A stretch of DNA of 64,000 bases from JAAYCB01 sp012744395 (lineage in GTDB: Bacteria > Planctomycetota > Planctomycetia > Pirellulales > Thermoguttaceae). This document shows positions 36,782-45,813 of the stretch, piece after piece. Location of the stretch: positions 124,001 through 188,000 of the forward strand of contig JAQVNJ010000001.1 of NCBI GenBank assembly GCA_028703175.1. The letters run 5' to 3'. The position numbers and the translations under genes are program-made. The notes beneath the pieces were generated by a model. The model had not been told where the DNA came from, did no database searches, and was given only the letters and a program-made list of their open reading frames with translations. Numbering within the stretch: position 1 is the first letter of the stretch; every line of letters starts with the position of its first letter.

Positions 36782-37291
36782 CGGGACTGCACTCCAAAAT
36801 CACGTGTTTTCTTGCCCAACAACCTGAGACAACACCCTGAAGTGGTGAAGGATCATCGGGCTTGTTGACCGGAAACGCATTCTCAGTCCGCAGAAGCCGC
36901 GCGGAGCGTTCTGCCCGCCCCGGCCGACCGGCAGGCCGCCACCGTCCGCCCGCAAAGGCGGCACGCAACTCGCGGAAAATTCCCAGTATATAGGCTTGAC
37001 CGGTCGCTGCAAGGGCCTTTGGGCAAGTGCTACCAGGTGGAGACGCACAATCTCGGCTCCCGCCATGGCCCATTCAGGGGGGAAAGCTGGCCGTCAACGC
37101 TTGCCCGCGACGGCAATTCTGACTGGATCGACTGGTTTCTCTGGCAAACTTGATGGGATGGAGCCATCTTCTTGTTAAGATGGGAAGATGCGGGGCGATG
37201 AGAAGGAGCAGTGGGGCGAGTCGCTGGCAGGTCCGTTGGGTGTCATGATGATCGTAAGGGCGCCAAACAATGCGCCGAATCGGAGGCCTCG
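36782..37291. other. divergent intergenic region
   Basis: 510 bases between rpmB (leftward) and the secreted orphan (rightward). It should carry both promoters. Open frames here have no recognisable motifs. No stable hairpin or RNA gene was recognised by eye. Confidence 0.45.
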
Positions 37292-37936
37292 ATGAAAACG
37301 AGCCTGTTCCTTTCCTCCGTGCTGGCTTGGGTCGGAGCCGCAGTCTGTCAAGCGGCCGAGTCCTCGCCTCCCGCCCCCAGCGGCGTCACGGCGTCTTACG
37401 TTTCGATCGAGACGCCGGCGGGCGGGCGGCCGATGCTCGTGATCCGCTATCCCTGGCGGGTTCACGCGCGCAGTTCGGTCGAGGTCTGCACCTATGTCGC
37501 GGGCGAGGCGGACGATTCGCCGCGAATCCGCCCCTTGTACTTTCGCAGCGATTTCATGAAGGATGAATTCACGATCGGGGTGTACAGGGCCCAGGATGAT
37601 TCCTCATCGGTGCGGGTCGTCGCCCAGATGGCGCGCAGGGACATCGATTTTGCGGCGATCGGCAACCGCAATCTCTTTGGCCAGCCCTCGGTGGTGGTTG
37701 TCTGCCGGACCAGCATCACCCAACAAAAAGACGAGCAGGAACCGGAGCAGGCGCGGCGGGCGATCTACCCCTTGCTCGAACCCTGGGCCGCAGACCGCCG
37801 GACGCTCTTCCTTTCCCTGCCGGAGGTCAACTTCAGCGACGCCGCCAAGATTCGCGTCTGGTTTCTCAGCGGCGGCGACGTCGTCTGGTCGGAAGTCAAG
37901 CAGTGGCCGGGACTGCCCCAAGACGAGAGCAAGTAA
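37292..37936 (+). CDS. secreted protein of unknown function
   Basis: 214 residues from the ATG at 37292, with GGAGG 5 bases upstream. A signal peptide ends near CQAAE. The remainder is a small beta-rich domain (VTASYVSIETPAGG, PMLVIRYPWRVH, and PLYFRSDFMKDEFTIGVYR), with two Cys residues. No family was recognised. It stands alone between divergent and convergent neighbours. Confidence 0.65.
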   Translation: MKTSLFLSSVLAWVGAAVCQAAESSPPAPSGVTASYVSIETPAGGRPMLVIRYPWRVHARSSVEVCTYVAGEADDSPRIRPLYFRSDFMKDEFTIGVYRAQDDSSSVRVVAQMARRDIDFAAIGNRNLFGQPSVVVVCRTSITQQKDEQEPEQARRAIYPLLEPWAADRRTLFLSLPEVNFSDAAKIRVWFLSGGDVVWSEVKQWPGLPQDESK

Positions 37937-38293
37937 GCACCGCGCGGCCAGCGCGACTTGGACAGAATTGTCCGGACAATCGCGAAAGGGCGAAAGCGCG
38001 AAAGAAGAGAGGATGAAGAGGCAGTTCTCGACGCGGCGGGCAACCTGATCGCTCGGATCGGCGCGTGGGGAAACGCCGCCGGGCAAGGGCCGCCGGGCAA
38101 GTACCCGCTGCCGGAGGTCGCCTTTGGCTGGGGGTACAGCAGCGCTGCCGGCGGCGATGCCCTCTATGCCAGCGACAAGGATGTGCGGCGGATCGTAAAG
38201 GTGCGGTTGGATTATCGGGAGGTGACGGAGGCTCCGGCGTCTCCTGAGTGGCTGACCGGCCGGGTAGGAGTCGCTTCGGCCGACTGCCTGGCC
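37937..38293. other. intergenic region holding a gene remnant
   Basis: About 350 bases between the secreted orphan and the regulator gene, which converge. Part of it (38021-38240) still reads as a protein fragment, listed separately. No terminator was recognised. Confidence 0.4.
38021..38240 (+). pseudogene. C-terminal remnant of an NHL/propeller-type protein
   Basis: The frame encodes AVLDAAGNLIARIGAWGN, YPLPEVAFGWGYSSAAGGDALYASDKDVRRIVKVRL and REVTEAP. The RRIVKVRL and DAAGNLIARIG phrases match the last blades of planctomycete NHL/propeller proteins. No start, signal peptide or earlier blades precede it, so it looks like the tail of a deleted gene. Confidence 0.4.
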
Positions 38294-40228
38294 TCAATCC
38301 GGCGACGGCATGTCGAGTTGCCGCATCTTGCGATAGAGATTCGAGCGGTGCAGGCCGAGGCTCTCCGCCGCTCGGCTCATGTTTCCGCCCGACCGCTCCA
38401 CCGCCTGCTCGATGTACTTGCGCTGAAAACTGCTCGTCGCGCTGGCCAGCGTCAGCCCCGGCTCGGTGATCAAGGCGCGTTCCTGCTTGGGCGACAGGAT
38501 AAACGCCAAATCCTCCGCCTCGATCCGGTCGGCCGGCGAGAGATAGGCCAGCCGCTCCATCAGGTTGCGCAGCTCGCGGACGTTTCCGGGCCAGCGGTGG
38601 GCTTCGAGCCGCTGGATCGCCGCGGGCGAGAACTCGGGCATCGGGCGATGAGCGCGGCGGCAGAACTCGCCGAGGAAATGCCGCGCAAGGAGCATGATGT
38701 CCGCCGGCCGTTCGCGGAGAGGCGGAATCTCCAGCGTCACCACGTTCAACCGGAAATAGAGATCCTCGCGGAAGCGTTTCTCGCCGACCATCCGCGCCAG
38801 GCTCTGGTTCGTTGCCGCGACTACGCGGGCGTCGGTGGCGATCGGCACCGCCCCCCCCACACGGACTAGCACCTTCTCCTCCAGGACGCGGAGCAGCTTG
38901 GCCTGCCCGCCAGGGCTCAGGTCGCCGATTTCGTCGAGCAGCAGGGTCCCGTCGGCCGCCAGCTCGAACTTGCCGGGCCGCATCTCCTGGGCGTCGGTGA
39001 AAGCGCCCTTCTCGTGGCCGAACAGCTCGCTTTCGGCCAGCGTGTCGGGGATCGCCGCGCAATTGACCGCGATAAACGGCTTGTCGCGGCGGCGGCTCAG
39101 ATAGTGGATCCGTTGCGCCACGACCTCCTTGCCCGTCCCATTCTCCCCCAGGATCAGGACAGCCAGGTCCGTGTCGGCGACCCGCTGGACGATCGAACGC
39201 AGGGCCTGGATGGCCGGGCTCTCGCCGATCATCACGATGCGACCGGCGGCCTGATCGGTAATCTGGCGGTTGGCGGACATGAGTTGCTGGCGGTCCTGGG
39301 CGTTTTCCAGCGCGATCACGGCATGGCCGGCCAACTCGGCCAACACGTCCTCGTCGTCGGAGTCGAACGTCCCCTCGCCCTTGTTCAACAGCTCGAACGC
39401 GCCGATGACCTCCCCCGACCGGCTCCGCAGCGGAACACAGAGGATCGTTCGCGTCTGGTAGCCCAGCGCCTGGTCGACCTGCCGGTTGATCCGCTCCGGC
39501 TCGGTCATCGAATCGACCCGCAGCGGTTGGCCGGAGCGAACCACCTGGCCAACGACGCCGCGGTCGTCGGGCACGCGCAGCTCCCCCTGCTCGACGCCCA
39601 GGGCCGGGCGGCCGACGAGTGTCCTGGTCCGCCGGTCCCAGAGAAAGATGCTCGCCCGATCCGCCCCGAGCAGGCGCGTGGCCGCCTCGGCCATTTGCTC
39701 GAGCAGGGGGCCCACCTCGCGGGCGCGGTTCCACTGGTTGGCGATCTCCAGCATTGCCTCAAGCTGGCTCAGCCGGCGCTGGCCGGCCAGGCGTGTCTCG
39801 ACCATCCGGAGACCGCGGCGGACCACGTCCAAGAGCGATTGGAGCACGCCGCCAAGGCGTGCCGCCGCCTGGGGCTCAGCGGCCTCCGCGGCGAGCACTT
39901 CGACCAGGCGGTCAGACGCATGTACCGGAACGGCAACCCACGCGCCGGCACCCACCAGCGATTCCCGGTCCATGGCTTCGCTCGCCAGCCCGCCCGGGAC
40001 TCTGACCTGGTCCCCCGCCCAGGCCACGGCCGACCACTCGCCGGCTGAAGCCCGAAGAACCACGACGGCCTCCGCGCGGCAGGCTCGGCAAAGCCGCGCC
40101 ACCACCCGGTCTAGGTAGTCCGACCGACTGTCTCCTTCGCACGTGTCGATGAGCAATCCGGCCGCCACCGCGGCCAATTCTGGCCGCTCGATGAACCCTG
40201 CGTCGCGCGGCGCTTGGTGTCTGCTCAT
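38294..40228 (-). CDS. GAF domain, AAA+ enhancer-binding (sigma-54-type) regulator with Fis helix-turn-helix
   Basis: 644 residues from the ATG at 40228; an ATG at 40303 is an alternative. Residues about 1-165 are a divergent N-terminal sensor region, about 170-325 a GAF domain (LLGADRASIFLWDRRT), 350-590 the AAA+ domain with Walker A GENGTGKE, Walker B LLLDEIGDL and arginine-finger region FREDLYFRLN, and the last 45 residues a Fis-type DNA-binding helix pair (NMSRAAESLGLHRSNLYRKM). The sigma-54 contact loop reads GAFTDA where the textbook has GAFTGA. There is no response-regulator receiver. It faces away from etfB across 320 bases. Confidence 0.92.
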   Translation of the reverse strand: MSRHQAPRDAGFIERPELAAVAAGLLIDTCEGDSRSDYLDRVVARLCRACRAEAVVVLRASAGEWSAVAWAGDQVRVPGGLASEAMDRESLVGAGAWVAVPVHASDRLVEVLAAEAAEPQAAARLGGVLQSLLDVVRRGLRMVETRLAGQRRLSQLEAMLEIANQWNRAREVGPLLEQMAEAATRLLGADRASIFLWDRRTRTLVGRPALGVEQGELRVPDDRGVVGQVVRSGQPLRVDSMTEPERINRQVDQALGYQTRTILCVPLRSRSGEVIGAFELLNKGEGTFDSDDEDVLAELAGHAVIALENAQDRQQLMSANRQITDQAAGRIVMIGESPAIQALRSIVQRVADTDLAVLILGENGTGKEVVAQRIHYLSRRRDKPFIAVNCAAIPDTLAESELFGHEKGAFTDAQEMRPGKFELAADGTLLLDEIGDLSPGGQAKLLRVLEEKVLVRVGGAVPIATDARVVAATNQSLARMVGEKRFREDLYFRLNVVTLEIPPLRERPADIMLLARHFLGEFCRRAHRPMPEFSPAAIQRLEAHRWPGNVRELRNLMERLAYLSPADRIEAEDLAFILSPKQERALITEPGLTLASATSSFQRKYIEQAVERSGGNMSRAAESLGLHRSNLYRKMRQLDMPSPD

Positions 40229-40548
40229 GGTTTGAGTCTCAAGACGGCAATCGGCAAGGAATCCCGCATTTTGACACGTAGTACTCCCGCTCATTGTATC
40301 CATTTTGCGTCAATTGCACACCCAGATCGATATCAGAGTGATTCAGGCGGGTCCGCGGAGGCGGTCACTCAGCGTCCGCGGTCTGTCGCGGCGGGGAGAT
40401 CGGCAAGCGGCGATGGGAGACAGCCCCGCGTTTTTTCACCCAAGCTTCCGGTTCTCGCTGGCTTAACGTTCTGCGGGGTTGACCAAACTGGGGTCAAGTG
40501 ATACTGTTGCGCGTTTTAGACAGCGTCGTTGACTCGGAGAAGAGAGCC
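40229..40548. promoter_or_regulatory. divergent regulatory region between the regulator and etfB
   Basis: 320 bases. At 40479-40497, TTGACC and GGTCAA form an inverted repeat around AAACTGG, and TTGACC is 17 bases from TACTGT (40502-40507), giving a possible promoter overlapping an operator. A TTGACA is also present at 40271-40276, but without a clear -10 box. Confidence 0.35.
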
Positions 40549-41463
40549 GTGGGGTATCACAGTATCGTCTGCGTCAAACAGGTGCCCGACACCGCCAACG
40601 TCACGGCGGAAGCGATGAAAGAGGACGGGACCGTCAATCGCGCGGCCCTGCCGGCGATTTTCAATCCGGAGGACCTGCACGCCTTGGAGACGGCTCTGGA
40701 GATCCGCGACAGCTACGGCGGCACAGTGACCGTGCTGTCGATGGGCCCGCCGAAGGCCGCCGACGTGCTCCGCGACTGCCTCTATCGCGGGGCGGATCGG
40801 GCGATTCTGTTGACCGATCGCCGCGCGGCGGCCAGCGACACCTTGGCCACCAGTTATATCATTGCCCAGGCGATCCGGGCGATCGGGCCGTTTGACTTCG
40901 TCTTCTGCGGCCGCCAGGCGATTGACGGCGACACGGCCCAGGTTGGCCCCCAGACGGCGGAGAAGCTCGGGATTCCGCAGGTCACCTACCTGGACGAGCT
41001 CGTTTCGATTTCGGATCGCAAGGTGCGTGTCCGTCGCAACATCGGCCACGGCTGGGAGATCGTCGAGGCGCGACTGCCGGTCTTGATGACCGTGATTGAG
41101 ACAGCCAATGTGCCTCGCCCCCGGGCGGCTCGGCGGGTGATGCGCTTGAAGCGGGCGCGGGTTCCCGCGGAGATTCCCATGGAGGTCCGCCGGGAGATGC
41201 CCGAGACCACCGACGAGGAGCGGCAGGCGGAAGTCGAGCGGCGGCTGGCCGCGCTCGGCAAGGAGAATTTCCCCATCGAACAATGGGATCTCGACCGGAT
41301 TGGGGCGGATCTGGACCGTTGCGGGCTGGCCGGCTCGCCCACGAAGGTCTTCCGTGTGCAGGCGATCGTGCTGACCAAGGAAGGTTACACGGAGATTCCG
41401 CCCACGGAAGACGGCGTCCGCAAGTTGATCCAGGAATTGATTGTCGACCACACGCTGGGGTGA
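40549..41463 (+). CDS. etfB: electron transfer flavoprotein beta subunit
   Basis: 304 residues from the GTG at 40549; the frame upstream has no ETF homology. IVCVKQVPDTANV is the canonical beginning; FNPEDLHALETALEI, VTVLSMGPPKAADVLRDCLYRGAD and CGRQAIDGDTAQVGPQTAEKLGIP are conserved AMP/nucleotide-site motifs. EtfB with EtfA moves electrons from acyl-CoA dehydrogenases to the respiratory chain. The C-terminal insert (about 215-270) before the final strand makes it somewhat longer than the common 255-residue form. etfA begins 46 bases later. Confidence 0.95.
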   Translation: MGYHSIVCVKQVPDTANVTAEAMKEDGTVNRAALPAIFNPEDLHALETALEIRDSYGGTVTVLSMGPPKAADVLRDCLYRGADRAILLTDRRAAASDTLATSYIIAQAIRAIGPFDFVFCGRQAIDGDTAQVGPQTAEKLGIPQVTYLDELVSISDRKVRVRRNIGHGWEIVEARLPVLMTVIETANVPRPRAARRVMRLKRARVPAEIPMEVRREMPETTDEERQAEVERRLAALGKENFPIEQWDLDRIGADLDRCGLAGSPTKVFRVQAIVLTKEGYTEIPPTEDGVRKLIQELIVDHTLG

Positions 41464-41508
41464 GCCCCCCCGAGGCGAGCAAGAAACCGAAGGAAAGAAA
41501 AGCACACG

Positions 41509-42537
41509 ATGATTCCAGTCAACCGCCAGGGTGAAGTCTGGGTTTTCGCCGAGCAGGAAGACGGCCGGCTGCACGACGTCTCGCTCGAACTTTGCGGCAA
41601 GGCAAGAGAGCTGGCCGATCGGATCGGCGTCCGCATGGGCGCCGTGCTGCCCGGCGCCGGCGTCCGCGATCTCTGCCTGACGCTGATCGGCCACGGCGCC
41701 GACGTCGTCTACACGGTCGACGACAAGCGGCTTGCCCACTACCAGACGAGCCCCTATGCCCGGGTCGTCGTCGAACTGATCAAGAAACACCAGCCGCAGA
41801 TTGTCATGTACGGGGCGACCCCGCTGGGGCGGGACCTTGCGCCGCGGGTCGCTTCCGCCGCCCAGGCCGGCATGACGGCCGATTGCACGGACTTGGACAT
41901 CAGCGACGTGACCGATCCGAAGACGAAGACGGTGCACAACAACCTCCTGCTGCAAATCCGTCCGGCCTTCGGCGGCAACATCATCGCCACGATCGTCAAC
42001 TACGACATGTGGCCGCAGATGGCCACGGTCAGGGAGGGCGTGATGCCCCTGGAGCCGGCCGATCCGGGCCGGAAGGGCGAAATCGTCGAAGAGAAGATCG
42101 AGATCGACGAGTCGCTGCTCGCCCTGAAGCTGATCGAGAGGCACTTGCAACCGAAGACGGTCAACCTGAAGGGCGCCCGGGTGATCGTCGCCGGCGGCGG
42201 CGGGATTGGCGGCAAGGACAGCTTCAAGCTCGTCCACGAGCTGGCCGGCGCGATCGGCGGCGCGGTCGGCGCAAGCCGCGCGGCCGTCGACAGCGGCTAT
42301 ATCGGCAAGGAGCACCAGATCGGCCAGACCGGCACGACGGTGCGGCCGGCGCTCTACATTGCCTGCGGAATTTCCGGTGCCGTCCAGCACCGGGCGGGCA
42401 TGGAGGAGTCGGCCAAGATCATCGCCATCAACACCGATGCCGATGCGCCGATCTTCTCCGTCGCGCAATACGGCATCGTCGGCGACGTGAAACAAGTCGT
42501 TCCCATGATGATCAAGGCCCTGCGGGAGCGCAAGTAA
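41509..42537 (+). CDS. etfA: electron transfer flavoprotein alpha subunit
   Basis: 342 residues. The C-terminal FAD domain has VIVAGGGGIGGKDSFKL, GASRAAVDSGY, IGQTGTTVRPALYIACGISGAVQHRAGM and INTDADAPIF, all EtfA signatures. The N-terminal domain has VWVFAEQEDGRLHDVSLEL. With EtfB it accepts electrons from the acyl-CoA dehydrogenase encoded next. The stop codon lies inside the heptamer array, so that array is part of the 3' end of the transcript. Confidence 0.95.
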   Translation: MIPVNRQGEVWVFAEQEDGRLHDVSLELCGKARELADRIGVRMGAVLPGAGVRDLCLTLIGHGADVVYTVDDKRLAHYQTSPYARVVVELIKKHQPQIVMYGATPLGRDLAPRVASAAQAGMTADCTDLDISDVTDPKTKTVHNNLLLQIRPAFGGNIIATIVNYDMWPQMATVREGVMPLEPADPGRKGEIVEEKIEIDESLLALKLIERHLQPKTVNLKGARVIVAGGGGIGGKDSFKLVHELAGAIGGAVGASRAAVDSGYIGKEHQIGQTGTTVRPALYIACGISGAVQHRAGMEESAKIIAINTDADAPIFSVAQYGIVGDVKQVVPMMIKALRERK

Positions 42538-42620
42538 CCCCTGACCCCTGACCCCTGAACTCTGAACTCTGAACTCTGAACTCTGAACTCTGACCCCTGA
42601 CCCCTGACCCCTGACCCCTG
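42537..42620. repeat. heptamer tandem array, 12 units
   Basis: Three ACCCCTG, five AACTCTG, then four ACCCCTG units, 84 bases in total, with no spacers and no mismatch inside each block. It starts at the last base of the etfA stop and ends 4 bases before the GGGAG of the next gene. Its symmetrical 3-5-4 composition suggests slipped-strand expansion of two unit types. Confidence 0.95.
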
Positions 42621-42635
42621 CGCGGGAGCTTGCCG

Positions 42636-44378
42636 GTGGCGAACTTCTTTCTCGACAACAAGGATATCCTGTTTCTCTTCGATCACATCGACATGAAGGA
42701 ACTCGCGCGGGTCCAGGAGCACGACGCGGAGAACGGCGATGCCGACTACGTGCCGGTGAGCGACGAGGACATGGTCGACAATTACCGGCAGATTCTCGAG
42801 ATCGTCGGGGAAGTCGCCGGAAACACGCTCGCCCCCAACGCCGAGCAGGTCGACCTGGAGGGCAACACGCTGAACGACGACGGCACGGTGACGCTCCACC
42901 CGCTGGTCCGGCAGAACCTCGACCGGATGACGCAGGCCGAGCTGATGGGATTCACGCTGCCGAGAAAGTACGGCGGTTTGAACTGCCCGAACCTGATCTA
43001 CACGATGGCCAACGAGATCGTCAGCCGGGCGGATGGATCGTTCATGAACATGTTCGGGTTGCAGGGGATCGCCGAGACGGTCAACGCCTTCGCCAACCAG
43101 GCGATCAAGGACGAGGTGTTGCCGCGCTTCGCCGAGGGGGAGGTGACCGGGGCGATGGTGCTCACCGAACCGGACGCCGGCAGCGACTTGCAGGCGGTCC
43201 GTCTGCGGGCCCACCAGGATGAGGAGGGCAACTGGTATCTGAGCGGCGTCAAGCGGTTCATCACCAACGGCTGCGGCGAGATTCTCTTGACCCTGGCGCG
43301 AAGCGAGCCGGACGTCAGCGATGGCCGCGGCCTGAGCCTGTTCATCTCCGAGCGTTCGGAGCGGGTCCGCGTCCGCCACCTGGAGAACAAGCTGGGCATC
43401 CACGGGTCGCCGACGTGCGAGCTGGTTTTCGAGGAGACTCCCGCCCGGCTGATCGGCGAGCGGCAGCGGGGCCTGATCACCTACGTGATGGCGTTGATGA
43501 ACGGCGCCCGGGTGGGCATCGCCGCCCAGAGCCTGGGGATCGCCGAGGCGGCCTACCGGCTCGCGCGGACCTACGCCCACACCCGGCAGCAGTTCGGCGG
43601 CCCGATCGAACGGCTCCCCGCCGTGGCCGAGATGGTTACCGACATGCAGGTGGCGATCGAGGCGGCCCGCGCGCTGACCTACGAGACGAGCCGCATCTGC
43701 GACCACGAGAACAACAACCTGCGGATTCTCGAATGGTCCACCAATCTCGGCAAGGAGGAGCAGAAGGAGCGGAAGCAGCGATCGCGGGCCCTGAAGCGGC
43801 TCAACTCGATGCTCACGCCGATGAGCAAGTACCTGGCCTCGGAGATGTGCTGCGACGTGGCCCACACGGCGATCCAGGTGCTTGGCGGCTCGGGCTACAT
43901 GAAGGATTACGCCGCCGAGCGGTATCTCCGCGACGCGCGGATCACGACGATCTACGAGGGGACGAGCCAGTTGCAGATCGTCGCCGCCGTGCGGGGCGTT
44001 TCGTCGGGCGCTTTCGAGTCGTACGCCGGCGAGCTGGAGCGGGCCCAATACGATTCGCCCGAACTGGCGGAGCTGAAGCAGGCGCTGGTCGAGGCGAAGC
44101 AGCGGCTCGTCGAGGCGATCCGGCTGGTCAAAACCAAGTCGACGCTGTATCTGGACCTCAGTGGGCGGCGGTTGGTCGACTCGGCGATCAGCGTGATCTG
44201 CGGCCACTTGCTGCTTGGGCAGGCGGTCAAGTGCGACCGCAAGAAGGTCGTCGCCCGGCGCTACATCACCACCCGGTTGGCCCAGATGCAGGCCGACCTG
44301 GCGATCGTCCACTCCGGCGACACGGCGGCCATCGACGCATATCAAGTGCTGGCGGGACCGGTGCCGGCGAGCGGGTGA
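42636..44378 (+). CDS. acyl-CoA dehydrogenase
   Basis: 580 residues from the GTG at 42636, 7 bases after GGGAG; a TTG at 42630 is possible but too close to that site. The FAD-binding motifs are MVLTEPDAGSDLQ and FITNG; QVLGGSGYMKDYAAERYLRDARI and IYEGTSQLQ are near the C-terminus, the latter holding the usual catalytic Glu. The protein is longer than standard 380-residue enzymes, with an extra C-terminal helical domain (from about 460), like the FadE/VLCAD-related group. The electron acceptor is likely the ETF encoded just upstream. Confidence 0.93.
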   Translation: MANFFLDNKDILFLFDHIDMKELARVQEHDAENGDADYVPVSDEDMVDNYRQILEIVGEVAGNTLAPNAEQVDLEGNTLNDDGTVTLHPLVRQNLDRMTQAELMGFTLPRKYGGLNCPNLIYTMANEIVSRADGSFMNMFGLQGIAETVNAFANQAIKDEVLPRFAEGEVTGAMVLTEPDAGSDLQAVRLRAHQDEEGNWYLSGVKRFITNGCGEILLTLARSEPDVSDGRGLSLFISERSERVRVRHLENKLGIHGSPTCELVFEETPARLIGERQRGLITYVMALMNGARVGIAAQSLGIAEAAYRLARTYAHTRQQFGGPIERLPAVAEMVTDMQVAIEAARALTYETSRICDHENNNLRILEWSTNLGKEEQKERKQRSRALKRLNSMLTPMSKYLASEMCCDVAHTAIQVLGGSGYMKDYAAERYLRDARITTIYEGTSQLQIVAAVRGVSSGAFESYAGELERAQYDSPELAELKQALVEAKQRLVEAIRLVKTKSTLYLDLSGRRLVDSAISVICGHLLLGQAVKCDRKKVVARRYITTRLAQMQADLAIVHSGDTAAIDAYQVLAGPVPASG

Positions 44379-44424
44379 CGCGCTGCGGGCGGGGGCTTGC
44401 GATTGGGCTTGGGAAGGGTCCGCG

Positions 44425-45195
44425 ATGAGATTGTTTGAAGGCAAAGTCGGTCTCGTGTTCGGCGTGGCCAACGACCGCAGCATCGCCTGGGCGATGAGCC
44501 AGGCGCTCCGCGCGGAAGGCGCCGAATTGGCGTACACGCACCTTCCGGGCGAATCGAGCGCGCGGCGCGTTCGCCGGCTCACCGAGGAGCACGCGCCGAA
44601 GCTCGTGCTGGCCTGCGATGTCCAGCAGGACCGCGACCTCGACGGCGTGTTCCGCCGCGTGGCCGAGACCTACGGCGCGATCGACTTCGTGATCCATTCG
44701 ATCGCCTTCGCCCCGCCGCAGGAGCTGCGCAAGCCCTATCTGGAGACAAGCCGCGAGGGCTGGCACCTGGCGATGGACATCAGCGTCTACAGCCTGGTGG
44801 CCGTGGCGCGGCGGGCCGCGGCGATCATGCCGCAGGGCGGCTCGATCGTGACGATCACCTATTTCGGCGGCGAGAAGGTGATGCCGGGCTACAACGTGAT
44901 GGGGGTCTGCAAGGCGGCGCTCGAACACTCCGTCCGCTATCTCGCCTGGGACCTGGGGCGGAAGGCCGTCCGCGTCAATGCGATCAGCGCCGGACCGATG
45001 CGGACGCTGAGTTCGGCGGGCGTCGCCCGGTTCGACGAAATGCGCGAACACGCCGCGCGGAAATCCTGCCTGGGACGCAACGTCGAATTCCGTGAACTGG
45101 GCAAAGCCGGCTTGTACTTGCTGGGGGAGATGTCCGACGGCGTGACGGGCGAAGTCCTGCACCTGGATTGCGGTTACAGCATCGTGGGGTTGTAG
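44425..45195 (+). CDS. fabI: enoyl-[acyl-carrier-protein] reductase (NADH)
   Basis: 256 residues from the ATG at 44425. A short-chain dehydrogenase of the FabI type: GVANDRSIAWAMSQAL is the NAD-binding turn, DFVIHSIAFAPPQEL and ITYFGGEKVMPGYNVMGVCKAALE hold the active site, with Tyr and Lys six residues apart. AISAGPMRTLSSAG is the FabI C-terminal motif. It reduces the double bond in the last step of fatty-acid elongation. It lies 46 bases after the dehydrogenase gene. Confidence 0.95.
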   Translation: MRLFEGKVGLVFGVANDRSIAWAMSQALRAEGAELAYTHLPGESSARRVRRLTEEHAPKLVLACDVQQDRDLDGVFRRVAETYGAIDFVIHSIAFAPPQELRKPYLETSREGWHLAMDISVYSLVAVARRAAAIMPQGGSIVTITYFGGEKVMPGYNVMGVCKAALEHSVRYLAWDLGRKAVRVNAISAGPMRTLSSAGVARFDEMREHAARKSCLGRNVEFRELGKAGLYLLGEMSDGVTGEVLHLDCGYSIVGL

Positions 45196-45321
45196 GAGGG
45201 GAAAGGTGGCGGGCAGGCCCGCGGCGATCCACCGGGGCGGTTCAGCGCTGCGCGGATCATCCGGGCTGCAAGGATCGAGCGACGGATCACGCCGGCGTTG
45301 ATCGCGAAGGGACCGGAAGCA

Positions 45322-45705
45322 GTGAGCAGAAAGCACGCGGAACAGGCGGAGGGGGAGAAGGTCGATTTTGAATCGGCCTTGTCCCGGTTGGAGTCGATCG
45401 TGCACGACCTCGAAGAGGGCCAGATCGGCCTGGGCGAATCCCTCGCCCGATACGAGCAGGGGGTGAAGCTGTTGCGGCAGTGTTACGAGATGCTCGAGGG
45501 GGCCCAGCGGCGGATCGAACTGTTGACGGGCGTGGACGCGGAAGGCCGCCCGATCTCCCAGCCGCTGGACGACGACGAGCGCTCCCTGGAAGAGAAAGCG
45601 GACCGGCGAAGCCGAGCGGAAGACGCCAGAATCGGGAGAAACAGCACCCGCGGGAAAGCCGCTCGGTCCGAAGACGACGTAGACGACGCGCAGAAGATGA
45701 CTTAG
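45322..45705 (+). CDS. xseB: exodeoxyribonuclease VII small subunit
   Basis: 127 residues from the GTG at 45322; a TTG at 45298 is also in frame. VDFESALSRLESIVHDLEEGQIGLGESLARYEQGVKLLRQCYEML is the highly conserved XseB helical hairpin. The last 50 residues are charged and low in complexity, longer than in the usual 80-residue protein. No xseA gene is adjacent. It precedes ispA, an arrangement also seen in other bacteria. Confidence 0.92.
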   Translation: MSRKHAEQAEGEKVDFESALSRLESIVHDLEEGQIGLGESLARYEQGVKLLRQCYEMLEGAQRRIELLTGVDAEGRPISQPLDDDERSLEEKADRRSRAEDARIGRNSTRGKAARSEDDVDDAQKMT

Positions 45706-45813
45706 AATGCAATTATTGCCCGGGCTTGAATCGTTTTGGGCCTCTCGGTCGCCGTGTGATCCGTACGGCGACCCGCGTTGCATCTTCCGCAGTCAATACT
45801 CCGGTCAGGCGCA

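Noticed and set aside
40469..40486. Sigma-54 promoter upstream of etfB
   Set aside because: A GG and a GC are present but 11 bases apart instead of 10, and the flanks do not match TGGCAC/TTGC.
42537..42620. CRISPR-like array
   Set aside because: Units are 7 bases, contiguous and without spacers; this is a simple tandem repeat.
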